Positions 1 through 10,862 of a stretch of 64,000 bases of DNA are shown in pieces; within the stretch, counting starts at the first letter, position 1, and every line of letters begins with the position of its first letter. A program made the position numbers and the translations under genes. The stretch is from NCBI GenBank assembly GCA_010279815.1, contig QEOQ01000508.1:68936-132935 (forward strand), written 5' to 3'. Below the pieces are notes generated by a model that saw only the letters and a program-made list of their open reading frames with translations, ran no database searches and was not told the DNA's origin. This stretch comes from Brachionus plicatilis (Eukaryota; Rotifera; Eurotatoria; Ploima; Brachionidae).

Positions 1-1284
1 GACAGAGTGAGTTTAATGCCCAACCTCTGCCAGACTTCTATTTTGATGAAGAATTGGACGAAAAGTATGCATGGAATTTTTTATTTTTAATGTATTGACT
101 TTATTTTTTTCAGGGTAAAGGAACTGGAATTGTATAAACAATTAAAAAGTCAAATAAGAGCCATTGAACTTCTTAAACAAAGCAAGCTTCCTACTAATAT
201 GCAATTGCAAGAGGAGAAGAAAAAATTGGAACAAGAAAGAGCCCAGATTTATATCAAAGAAATGTCTAAATTACAGAAAAAAATTGACAAGTCACTAGAA
301 AGACGGGTAAAGTCAGCAAATAAAGGAAAACCGTCAAGAAATTCACACGATGTTCCTGACCATAACGCTATGTACAAAAAATTTGTCATTGAGATGGAAA
401 TGAAGAAAACAGAAAATAGAAAAAACATAAAATCCGAGCCATTTGTTTTATTAACTGAAACAAGAACAAGGCCACCAAAAGAAGAAAAGTCAGCCCCAAA
501 ACGAAGCAATAGCATGTCTAGATTGAGTTAGTTTTCAGTTTGAAAATTTAAAAAAAATTATTCTTTTATTTATAAGATAAGAGCCTTTCAGCATCAATGG
601 ATGCTTTTCCAATTAAATATAATGAATCACATAAGCTAAGAGAGAGTCTTACCAAGTAACTTTAATGATTGAAATATTTAAAAATTTTGTGTAAATGATT
701 TTTTTTTTTTAGGGAAAAAATTAATGACATGACTCGAAAGGAATTACAAAATGAGCATATTGAAAAGATGAAAAAATTAAAGCAAAAAAAATTACATGAT
801 CAAATACAAGAAAAAATAAACTATGACCCAAAAGTTGTTAAGAAGAGCTTTGATCGCCATGCAAGAAAACTTAGGTATGTAAAAAAAAATATATTTTTTT
901 GCTCATTTTTTAACTTTTTTATTCCAGACTTGATCAAAAAGCGATGGAAGAAGAATATGAAAAAGAAATAAACAATATGTATAAATCGATTGAAAATCGA
1001 AAACTACAATTTGAACAACTAGAAGAGGTTTGAAGCCAAAATTGTACTAGCTTGAATATATTTACTTTTTTTGTAGAAAAATTTGAGAAAAGCTATTGAA
1101 AAAAAATGCGAAGAAGCATTTAAACGTGCTGGTATCGAGCCAAATCAATTGTATGATACAAGGTAAGAATTTTTGGTAAAAATTTCATTAAAGATAATAT
1201 TTTTAAATTAATAAAAGGTCTTCAACTAAAGTAGCTAGCTCGGCAGTCCAAAATCCGATCGATACCGAATGGATTAATGAATAG
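1..1284 (+). CDS. FAM161: FAM161-family centrosomal/ciliary coiled-coil protein, C-terminal part
   Basis: Partial gene cut by the window's left edge. Seven exons can be joined in phase: 1-64, 114-526, 592-655, 713-874, 928-1027, 1077-1162 and 1218-1284, ending at TAG. The product is Lys/Glu-rich and largely helical. Its C-terminus has the FAM161-like pattern of a basic helix, then an EEYEKEI..M...IENR segment followed by FEQLEEKN and a K-rich helix ending ..AFKRAGIEP. FAM161A/B proteins act at the centrosome and the base of the cilium and bind microtubules (family knowledge). The assignment rests on remembered family pattern, not a search. Another coiled-coil ciliary protein is possible. Confidence 0.6.
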
Positions 1285-2323
1285 ATGTCAAACTCTAATT
1301 CAGTTATTTTCAAAAATTTTATGCAAAATTAAATAAAGTATTTAAATATTTATCTTCTTAGTTATTAATTGATCTTAATAAAATAAATAAGATATGATTA
1401 GGTAAATAAATTTAAAAAATCACCAAATTCTAACAATTTCGAATATTCATTTTTATGTGGGACATAAATTCGAGAACTGCATCAAAAAAGTATCAAAAAA
1501 CTAAAAATAACTTAAATTTAAAATTTTTCGTGAATATATAAGTAAAAACCTTAAGTACTATTTCTTGGTAGTACTTTTAACAAACATAAATTAAAATTCA
1601 TTATTTTAGAAATATAATGATTTATTTACTTAAATGCAAGAAAATTACTGATAAGGATTACTCATTAATTTACTTAAAGGTAAAAAATTAAAAAGCAAAA
1701 ATGAATGCAATATCTTTTAAACAATTTAGGCTGGAAAATTAAAAAATTTCATTAGAACATTTATTTAAAAAATAAAGTTTTAAAAATAAAAAAATGGTTT
1801 TAAAAAATTTGAATTATTATTGAAATTGAAATACTTGAAATATTGTGTTCGTTTGATACTGACTTACAGTTCTTTTCAAAAGAATTGTCATATGAAGTTT
1901 TTCGTATTTTTTACGTAGTACATTTAATGAAAATATGTCACGCAATATCAACTAAGAACATAAAAATTTGAAAAAAAATTAAAGCTTAAATAAAAAATCT
2001 ATCACTTCTAGATTTGATTATTTCTTAAAAATTATTTGACATAAATTTCTTTCAAATTTAGTCGAAATAAAAATTTTTTTGTCAACTTTGCCGCAAAAAA
2101 TAACCCAGTTATTCGAATATTTCATCCCTTTGCTTTGTATTTTATTTTTTTTTTTCAAAAATAAAATAAATTTGTGGTGAGATATTTTTAAACTCTTAAT
2201 AATTTAAATATGATAGGTCCATTCAATTAAAATTTTATGATCAAAATATTTATTTTTTAATTGAAATATTTTATTTGATTAAATTATTATGAAATGAAAT
2301 ATAACTAATTTTAAAGGATTTAA
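1285..2323. other. AT-rich intergenic stretch
   Basis: About 1 kb between the FAM161 stop and the V-ATPase G stop (convergent genes). I see only AT-rich sequence with short open frames and no coding pattern. Confidence 0.6.
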
Positions 2324-2698
2324 TTAAATCACCAAATTTCCGTGAACTTTTGGTTCAACATGCATTACTAATTCAAGAATAAAATCCAAAGTAGAATTTT
2401 GGTGCAATTTGAATTCTTCACTTAGGAGAGCTTTTTTACTCTTTAGATTTTCTTCTATATGACAGACATTTTGTTCTTGTCCACTTGAGTATTCCTTAAG
2501 AAGCTTACTGATTGTTTGCTCGTTTTGTTTGCGAAAATTTTCAATTTCGTTTGTCGACTCTTCTTTAGCTTTTTTCATTAGAACAATCTTTCTTTTCTTG
2601 GCTGCATCAACAACTGTACGAGCTCTTTTCTCAGCATCAGTTAACATTACTATACAGCTACCGTCACTACACGCAGTATTATTTTCTGTTTTCGTCAT
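2324..2698 (-). CDS. ATP6V1G: V-type proton ATPase subunit G
   Basis: Single-exon gene of 124 residues, close to the usual ~118. Subunit G is a long helix that pairs with subunit E to form the peripheral stalks of the V1 sector, which acidifies endomembrane compartments. The family hallmarks are in order: an AEKRA segment near residue 22, A.KRK followed by a KAKEE..NEIE helix, and a C-terminal segment (..FILELVMHVEPKVHGN) matching the animal ending that has a conserved P..H.N. The N-terminus contains extra Cys and is divergent. The start is the only in-frame ATG with a good fit. Confidence in the family is high; the paralogue cannot be told. Confidence 0.85.
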   Translation of the reverse strand: MTKTENNTACSDGSCIVMLTDAEKRARTVVDAAKKRKIVLMKKAKEESTNEIENFRKQNEQTISKLLKEYSSGQEQNVCHIEENLKSKKALLSEEFKLHQNSTLDFILELVMHVEPKVHGNLVI

Positions 2699-5215
2699 AT
2701 TTAAAAAATTATTTGGTTTAAAAATTTTTTTTAAGATAAAATAAGATAAAATTATTTATTTGGTTTTATATCAAGTGAATGGCTATAAATTAAAATTTTA
2801 AGCTTCTGTAATCCAGTTTTTTTTTTAATTTTCTTAAAAGCCAAAAATCAAGTTTTCGAAGCCTATCTATTTTAACAGCTATAAAATAATTTATTAGAAT
2901 TTAAAAATGATGTACAAGCTTAATTTAGTTTTTTATTTATAAAATTTGATATTGAAATTTTTTATATTGATATTAAAACTAGATTTAAAAAAGTAATAAA
3001 TTTATATTCATTACCTGATAAAAAACAAAAATTATTCGCTGAAATCATCTGATACACTGAATGTATAAGCGAATACAATTAACAGAAACAATTATGGGAA
3101 AATGGTTGCTGTTTTCTTGCATATAAGTTAATAATAATAATAATAATAATAATATATATAAGCTACAACAAGACTAGCTTGCGAAGGTGGCCTACTAGGA
3201 GGAGATCTATGGTAGCTCCTTGTGCATAACACATAGAAAAATACTTTTAGAAGAAATAAAGTTTAATTTTTAGGTCAAAATAAGAGCTAAGATTACAAAT
3301 AGAAAAAGCTGGAGTAATATGTAAAGTATGTATAGTATATGCATGGAAAAGTTCATTCATTTTGTTCTAAAATTTACAATACCAAAGTTTACAAAGGCTT
3401 ACCATTAACAATTTTTTGGTCATTCAAAACCATCAAATTAATGAAAAGATAATATAAAAATTTAGTCGAATTGAAGTTTCAAATTTTAAGATCAAAACGA
3501 TCATTTAGAATTTCAAAACCTATTTGATCTAATGATTTTGAAAATTTTTTTAAAAATAAATACTAAGCATTATTAGACATATTATGTTTAAAAATGGTCC
3601 ATTATCATATTAACATCAAAATGATTGATCTTTAATTTATTTTTAAAGCAATCTAAAATTCAAAATAATTCAGATAAAGTTAACTCAAATTCATAAAATT
3701 TATATCCATCCATTCAAACTTTCATAATTTTAATTTCCTACTTAAATAAATTTGTGAAAAAATTATCAATTTTAAAACATTAAATTTTTTTGTATTTAAA
3801 AGTTTTTAATAAAATTAGTTAAAAGATTTTAAAATATCAAAGTTCAATAAAAAGGGATATTTTAGATTTTACATATGAAAATATAACTTTACATAACATG
3901 TCAAGTAATTGCTAATGAAAAAAATATTTTTTAATATTTTGATCTTTTGAAACTTAAATTTGCCAAAATTTAGCAAAATTTCTTTTTGAATATAACACGA
4001 ATCAAAAAATTTTTTCGTTTATCTTATCTTAATTGCTTTGTTTTTACTATTTTGCATATTATTAATTTATGCAACTTAGTTTACTTAAATATTTATAAAT
4101 TAAAACTTGCAAAAATTTCAATTTAGAGCGATAAATTTTAAAAAATTTACGTAAATTAGCGTAATTTGACATTTAATTATATTTAATTATTAAATTTTCG
4201 ATTTTTTGAAACTACTTTATTTTAAAAAACAAAAAAATCCATTCAAATAAGGACATTGAAATATTTTCTTCTTGTTTCTTATAAATATAAGTTAATTTAC
4301 TTGAATTTACCTAAAAATAAAGTATCAATTCATTATTGTTATTATAAAGTTAAGTTTAAAGTAAATATTTTTCTAAATATCATTGTCTTGATTGTTTGTT
4401 TTACTTATCAAATATCAATAGTATGTACTCTTTTTTCAAATTAATTTGTATTTAAAAATTCAGATCTATGAATCATTGGAAAACATTTAAGGGACCTAAA
4501 CTTTCTATTAAAAGCAAGTTGACTACAATTATTTATATTGTCTGTTTGAAGTTTATCATTTTGTTGCTATTCTGACGCTTGATTTTAATGAAAATATTAA
4601 TTTGAAAGAACTGCATAAGAATCAAAAAGAAAAAATTTTTATTGTAAATTTTTTCACAAAAGATCCAAATATATAGCTTTAAAAATTAATTAGATTAGTC
4701 ACAACAGTTTTAAAGAAATTTCTCTTGATTGATATTCTTGCTAATCAAATGAAATGGAAATATTATTGTTGTATAATTTTCACACTAAAAATAAAATTTT
4801 ATTTTTATGAACTTTAAAAATGTAAAAAAAATCTTGTGACTCTATCAAATAAAAAAAAAAATATCTTGATCACTCCAACAACCAAATTTAGATTAAAAAT
4901 CATTCCATTTGGTATTATCTCATCCACAATATTGCCAACGAAAAGCTTGATAAAAAATTACTAATCACTTAAATTATTTTAATAATTATGTTGAAATAAT
5001 GTTTAAAAGTAACTAATGTGATAAGAGCTAAAAATATTTTCTAATCATAGTATCCTTTGTAGAATATCTCCTCAAATATTTATATTTTTTATTGCTTAAA
5101 TTAAAAATAATCAGTCCTTTCTTATCAATTATTTTTTTCTATTTAAATCTTATTCCAATTCACAAAACTTATTTTATAACACGATTTTTATTCTTACCTG
5201 AAAACAATACTAAAA
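2699..5215. other. AT-rich intergenic stretch with a TAA microsatellite
   Basis: No gene pattern seen. A (TAA)n tract lies near 3129-3155. It is followed by an unusually GC-containing ~90 bp (3160-3250, with a short gctacaacaagactagc element) that may be the tail of a mobile element. Confidence 0.5.
3129..3155. repeat. (TAA)n microsatellite
   Basis: Roughly nine uninterrupted TAA units. Similar tracts end the LINE at 53.9 kb, so this may mark an old insertion edge. Confidence 0.8.
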
Positions 5216-6514
5216 ATGGACAGAATGTTGCATAATCCTTATTCGGACCATTACCATAGTGCTCCAGTATCATCCACTCCTTATTGCGAGCCAATTCCAA
5301 ATGGTCTTTGCGTTGGAAAACAAATTTACATTCGTGGTCAATTGTTGCCCAGTGCTGATTGGTATTAAATTATTTTTTCAATTTTCAATCCATTAATATA
5401 ACCATTAAGGTTTTCATTCAATTTAATTGGAAACGGAAACCACATTTTGCATATTAATCCACGATTTAACCAAAATTGTGTAGTGAGAAATAGTAATTTT
5501 GGAGGATGGGGTCAAGAAGAAAGAGGTGGAGGCTTTCCTTTTCATCACAATCAAACTTTTGAAATTATAATCTTGGTCGAAGAAGATAAATACAGAGTAT
5601 TTATTGTTCAAGTTAAATACTAGTCACTAATTTTGATTCTTTTAGATTGCAGTAAATGGCCACCATTTCTCTGATTACCAGCACCGAACATCGTTTGAGG
5701 AAGTTACACATTTAGAAATTAAAGGCGATTTGGAAATTCATAATATTACTTACTCGGGAGTAAGTTAAGAATAAAAAAAGAACAAAAATTTGTTTATTAA
5801 ATTTTATTAATTAAGGGATATCATCCACACCATAAAAATATTAATCATCCAGTAAGCCTTTTGACTTAAATAAAAAAAAATTTCGATAAATGCAAATTTT
5901 TATGAAGCCAATTCCATTTTGCACAGATTTTCACTCAAAACTAGGTGGTTTAATCCAAATAATTGGAGATATTCCACATAACAGCGAACGATTTGATATC
6001 AATATTCAATCAGGAAATGGAAATCCATCAGATAACGTTCAGTTGCATTTTAATCCTCGATTTAATGATCCATATACTCCAGAACCAGTAGTTATTCGCA
6101 CTAATAGACACGGTGGTGGCTGGGGTGGTGAAGAACGAGATGGTGCATCGCCATTCAGAAGAGGAATGCGATTCGAACTTTTGATTTTAATTGAAGATAG
6201 CGAATACAAAGTAAATTTTACTTTTATTTTTATTAGCATTTATTTTAATTCACACATTAATTTCGGATTTTAACTTCAGTTGATATTTTTATCTATTTTT
6301 TTGGATATTTTTAAAGAAAAAAAAATTCAAGATTTAAAATTTTAAATTAGTGATTTAAAAAAAATTATAATTTTTATAAATTTTAACCTAAAAAAATTAG
6401 ATTGCTGTAAATGGACACCATTTTACTCAATTTCAACACCGCTCTCCATTTGAAGAAGCTAATCATCTATCAATCGGCGGAGATGTAAACATTCATTCAA
6501 TAAACTTTTTTTAA
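5216..6514 (+). CDS. Tandem-repeat galectin (two carbohydrate-recognition domains)
   Basis: Six exons join in frame (5216-5361, 5410-5596, 5646-5759, 5816-5851, 5908-6210, 6401-6514) to give 299 residues. Each half is a galectin CRD that binds beta-galactosides. CRD1 has HINPRFN...VVRNS, GGWGQEER, an F..I.VEEDKYRIAVNG strand and H...Y.HRTSFEEVTHLEIKGD. CRD2 has HFNPRFND...VIRTN, GGGWGGEER, and ..YKIAVNGHHFTQFQHR with a final GGD. The H-N-R, V-N, W-E-R sugar-contact set is intact in both. A 36-bp His/Asn-rich mini-exon (GYHPHHKNINHP) encodes the linker. There is no signal peptide, as usual for galectins, which leave cells by an unconventional route. The duplicated exon layout points to an internal duplication. 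Confidence 0.9.
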
Positions 6515-6676
6515 ATTCAAATTTAATCTATCAAAACAGATTAGAATATTTAATTATTTTATTCATTTAATTAAAATACAAATAAACAATTAGATTTAAA
6601 TAAATCAGAAATTTAAACAAAAAGCAATTTTTGAAAAATAATTTTACATTAAAAAAAAAACTATCATTCTTGCAGT

Positions 6677-7148
6677 TCACCTCATATTCATTGGATAAGC
6701 TTGGGGTTGAAATGGATGAGCGTATCCTGGTGGATTCGGATAGCAAGGTTGCTGGAATCCAGGTTGTGGTACAAATTGGCTTGGATAATATCCCCCAGGC
6801 TGACCAGGATAAGGCGTTGGTCCTCCGGGATACGCATAACCAGGTCCTGGCACTATATATGATGCCCTTAAAAAATTATTAAATTTTTTAAAATTTTTCT
6901 TTGAACACATTTTATTTTTGTTGGAGACAGATTGGTTGCTAAAAATTTGTTACATTATTTTTAAATATTTAACTCACTGTGGTTGTTGGTTCCTTCCACA
7001 ATCTTTACAACAGCAATAACCCAAAATGCACATCAAAGGTAAGCAAAGACAATCTGGATCTCCATCACAATCAGTATCGAAACATGGCTAAATTATTGAA
7101 TTTTATGCGATAATTAAAAAATTCTGATTTATAACTTACGATGCACAT
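6677..7148 (-). CDS. Small Cys-rich protein with Pro/Gly/Tyr-rich tail
   Basis: Three exons on the minus strand join in phase (starts ATG-TGC-ATC at 7148; last exon ends TGA at 6677-6679). They give roughly 100 residues. The first half is Cys- and Asp-rich (PCFDTDCDGDPDCLCLPL then GYCCCKDCG). The second half is a PGYAYPGG / PGQPGGYYP / PNPPGYAHP low-complexity tail. The composition recalls small membrane-associated PGY-Cys proteins, in which the Cys cluster is a palmitoylation or hydrophobic anchor, but here the order is Cys first and PGY last. I do not recognise a named family. It converges on the galectin gene with about 160 bp between stops. Confidence 0.6.
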
Positions 7149-7930
7149 TTTATGCTTAGTTAGATTGAATCAAAATTTCTTCTTTTATTTAATAAAATTA
7201 ATAAGAAAGATTATTTTTGATATTTCTCTTCAAAAAGATTTAGAATTGGTTGTATTAACAATTTTTTTGGGTTATATATAAATGAATTTACGAATAGATT
7301 TTTTGATAAAAGTATAGGATTTAAAGAGGAATTTATAATTTATGATTTATCTTTAAAATATTGCTTAGCATATTTTTACTGTTATTTTTTTATATTATTT
7401 ATTTATATTTATGAATTATGAAAATTTTATTTTAGTTTGATTTATTGTACTTTTTAGGGGATTTGGATTTTATCATTAAATTTTTCATTCTATCATTTAA
7501 TTATAATCTTCATATTATAATTACAAAATTCGACTAGATTTTTCTTTGCTATGCCAAAATGTTAAGCTGCTATTTATTTAAGCTTTTACCAAACAAAAAT
7601 CGTGATAGTATAAAAATCATTTTTTATGAAGAAATTTTTTAAGAGAATGTCTAACTGTGATATTTTATGATCTTATGTTTTAACAACATCATTAAATTAT
7701 TTTAAAGTTATTTTCAATATCAAAAAATAAAGGCTTAAAATGATTAAGATAAGTTTTTTTTAAATTGAGATGAAAATTTTTTTAAAAATGAACAATTTAA
7801 AAAGATTTTTTATAAAGATTTGAAATGAGAGAGAACTATGAGGTTCGTTTGTTTTTTTAATAATTTGATCTCTGTAGAATTTTAGTAGTAAGAGTAAATT
7901 TGCTGACAAACTATTTGATAATGGCTGATC
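7149..7930. other. AT-rich intergenic stretch
   Basis: Nothing coding seen between the Cys-rich gene and the LINE relic. Confidence 0.5.
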
Positions 7931-8285
7931 TTGTCGTTTTTAAAAAGCTTCCAATTTACCTTGTCCAAATCTTTACTAACACTTGATCAGATCTCCTCTT
8001 AATTTCCTTGTTCGCAGATCTATTATTCCGATTCAATCTTTCACTATAGCATTTATAAAGTAATGGAAATGAATTAAGTAATGTAAATTTTTAAAAACAT
8101 TAATATACTTTGTTACTCTATATTGCACTAATTTTATTTGATAAATACATCTCAATAATTTTGGATTCCAAACCGGCAATGCAAACTCCAGATAAGGCCT
8201 AATGAAAGTTGGATAAAAAATAAACGCAAGATTTCGCAAGGGCTTACAGTAATAAAATATTCGATTAAGCATTCATTCGAAAATT
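7930..8285 (-). mobile_element. Decayed LINE reverse-transcriptase C-terminal fragment
   Basis: A minus-strand frame (8033-8272) reads like the end of a CR1/jockey-type reverse transcriptase ORF: ..NRIFYYC..., FIRPYLEFALPVWNP, then a QYRVTK stretch equivalent to the usual V.RR.TK motif. It is short, interrupted and has no catalytic YADD region, so it is a relic. Confidence 0.65.
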
Positions 8286-8884
8286 TTATTTGAATGAATT
8301 TCCATTCGAACTAGTTATTCAAAATAATTTTTTATTCAAGGTTTAAATTTTCTTCCGTATACAAAATTCGATTTCATCTCTATGAAAATCCGTGCTATTC
8401 TTTTAGTAAATAAAGTTAATGTATTCAGAAATATAACCATTAGTGAATTTGCTTTAGTTACTTTTTCAACTAACGCGGTCAAAAATAAAGTAAAAAAAAA
8501 AATATTTTATTAATTCTATAAAACTATATTTTTAATCTAAATTATTTTGAGTTCACAAATTACTCTAAGAAATAAATGCTTTTTTAAAATTAACTAGAAT
8601 ATTCAAAATATTGACTTAAAAAATTTAAAACACTGATAAAGCATCATCTAATGACACATTTTCAGCAACCACATAAGTCTTTAGTTGCTCATCAAATTTT
8701 TCTAAAAAAATGTTTATTTTTTTTAATTTAACCTAATATATTTATAAAGAGATTTAAAATCTTTGTTCAAATGTCATAATAATTCGTATACAAATATACA
8801 ATTTGAAAGTGATTATTCCATCGTAATGGATTACTAATAGCCATCAACTTGACTATTTTTTTTGAGACATTGGGATAAAATCAG

Positions 8885-9030
8885 AGTTTTTTAAAAGTCA
8901 CAAGTCAAAAGTCAAGTCCAAGTCCGAACTTTTTAATTCTTTTTTTTTCAAAAGTCTGGACCAATAAAGCCTATATTTGGACTTTAACACTAACTAGGCC
9001 GCCTTAATAACTATCTGGAACGACAAATAT
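8885..9030. repeat. Dispersed repeat, AAGTCCAAGTCCG family (longest copy)
   Basis: Contains ATCAGAGTTTTTTAAAAGT, a run of AAGTC repeats, and ACTAACTAGGCCGCCTTAATAACTATCTGGAAC. A shorter copy with the same two ends lies at 44273-44345. Related fragments lie at 17555-17640, 24885-24965 and 55315-55385. Confidence 0.5.
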
Positions 9031-10048
9031 TCAAATGTGTCGACAAATATGTATCAACAAATATGTACAGTAATGATCACGATCTAACCCTAATCGTTGC
9101 CGTGATCATCACAATATGGAACGATAAAAATTCAAGTATTAATAAAAAATTTAAAGTCCGGCTTGGAATTTAATTTGAAACTTTCAAATAACTCTGGATA
9201 AGATGAATTCGATCTATCTAAAGTGAAATGTAGTTCTGGTTCATTAAAATTTTCAGATAAATAGTTGAACTTACATTATTTTATTTTATTATATTATTTT
9301 TTTTAGAATTTGGATCAATATTTTTTAATAAATAATTGTTTTTGTTGGCATCTAAATAGAGATTATCTGATCATAAAATTCCAAAATAGCTGTAATTTAA
9401 CTTTTCAGTTTTAAAATCATTGAACATCAAACAATTTAAAACAGGTATTAGAATTCTCAAAAGGGTAAAAAAAATGGATAATAATTGTTTGATACTTCTT
9501 TTTTGGTAAAAATCACTTAAATTAATTAAGGAATATCTCATTTAAAATCTGATAAAATAAAAATAGTATAAAAATTAAAAAATGGTTTCAGGTAAGGTTC
9601 TCCAAACGATAAACCGTAGTTTAGCTGAATAAATTTTTGGAATTTTTTAAAATTTGTTTTCTAAGGTAATTTTTTATGCTGAATACAAATTTTGAATTAG
9701 ATTTTGTATAAGACTTATTATTTTGCTCTATTAAAAAATAGACTTGACTTTAATAAATTAGATTTCTTTTTATTGATAAAAAGTTTATTCAAATTGGCTA
9801 TGGGAAAAATCATTGGCAAAAATAAATTTCATTAAAGATCATTTGAAATTTTTTAAATTAAATTTATTTTATTTTTAAACTGAAAAATTATTCCTTGAAT
9901 TTTTCAGTTTTTTCAAACTCAATTTTGTTTAAAAATTGATTAGAATCAGATAAAATTTTATAGAATTTTGGGTTACGAAAAACTGAAAATAATGATTTTC
10001 TATTTTATTTTAATTAACAAGATTAAAACGACGATAAAATTAAAATAT
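9031..10048. other. AT-rich intergenic stretch
   Basis: No supported gene. It includes a short near-palindrome around 9070-9125 (gtgatcac-type words). Confidence 0.45.
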
Positions 10049-10487
10049 CTAGTTATCAATAGAAACAGAAGACGGCTCAGAATTTTTCTTTGATTTTTCC
10101 AATGACCAGCTGCAAATCTTCCATAAGCATTCTAAATTAATTAAATTTATAAATTTTTTTTATTTTCATCAATTTATTTTAAAATATTTACGTCTTCCAC
10201 GCTTTGCTTTAGCAAAATCAATTGAAGGAATTAAATCTCTTGAATCCATTAAAGCAAATCTGTTTCTTAAATCTTGGATTCTTTCGTAATCATAAAAAGG
10301 ATCCGTATCCATCATTGCCATATCAAAAGTGTCAAACGACCTTTGCTATATTAAAATTAAAATTTAAAGTATTTAGTTCTATTAAAATAATATAGTTTAC
10401 ATTATATGGAAGGTGTTCGTTTGATGGAAATGCATTGATTGTGACAAAAAGTCCAATAATCACCATTAAAGCTATTTCAGTCTTCAT
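10049..10487 (-). CDS. Probable neuropeptide/hormone precursor with CLWKIC-ring peptide
   Basis: Three exons (10401-10487, 10192-10345, 10049-10131) join in phase to 107 residues. Residues 1-19 form a clear signal peptide (MKTEIALMVIIGLFVTINA). Next comes an acidic spacer with ..YERIQDLRNRF.. and then AKAKR, a dibasic processing site. This is followed by GRQCLWKICSWSLEKSKK, with a second dibasic KK, and a short tail ending SIDN. Two Cys four residues apart would close a six-residue disulfide ring, the ring size of urotensin II (CFWKYC) and CNMamide (CHFKIC). Upstream there is an in-frame ATG ten codons earlier (10515-10517); the nearer ATG gives the better signal peptide. The architecture supports a secreted prohormone. 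Which receptor family it belongs to is inference. No amidation Gly follows the ring. Confidence 0.7.
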
Positions 10488-10862
10488 CTTAATTGTCGAG
10501 TTTATTTTTTTCTTCAAAATTGTTTAATTTTCTTTCTAAATTTCATTCCTATTTATACATATAAGCAAATTATAGTATATCTATATTTTTTTTTATTTAA
10601 TTGACAGTCTTTTTCTTGTAGACTTGATGACGAAAATCAAAATTAAAGATTTTAACGTCGGTGGATTTTTAAAGAATAGCTGAAAATTTTAAAATTTTTA
10701 ATTTTCCAACCGCAATCAGTAAAAAGATATAATCATCTATTTTGGTCTTAATTAAAGATTCAAAATTTGTATTATTATTTTTTTAAATATTTCTAATTAG
10801 AGTTTTCAGCGAGAAGAATAAAAAAATCTAATATTCAAGTCTTAACTATTATTTATTCAAAA

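Noticed and set aside
3160..3250. Possible LINE tail next to the (TAA)n tract
   Set aside because: The orientation of the TAA run and the lack of RT remnants do not match the 53-kb LINE; left as a microsatellite.
4256..4444. 62-codon plus-strand frame
   Set aside because: AT-rich, Tyr/Ile/Lys-dominated random translation, no splice or motif support.
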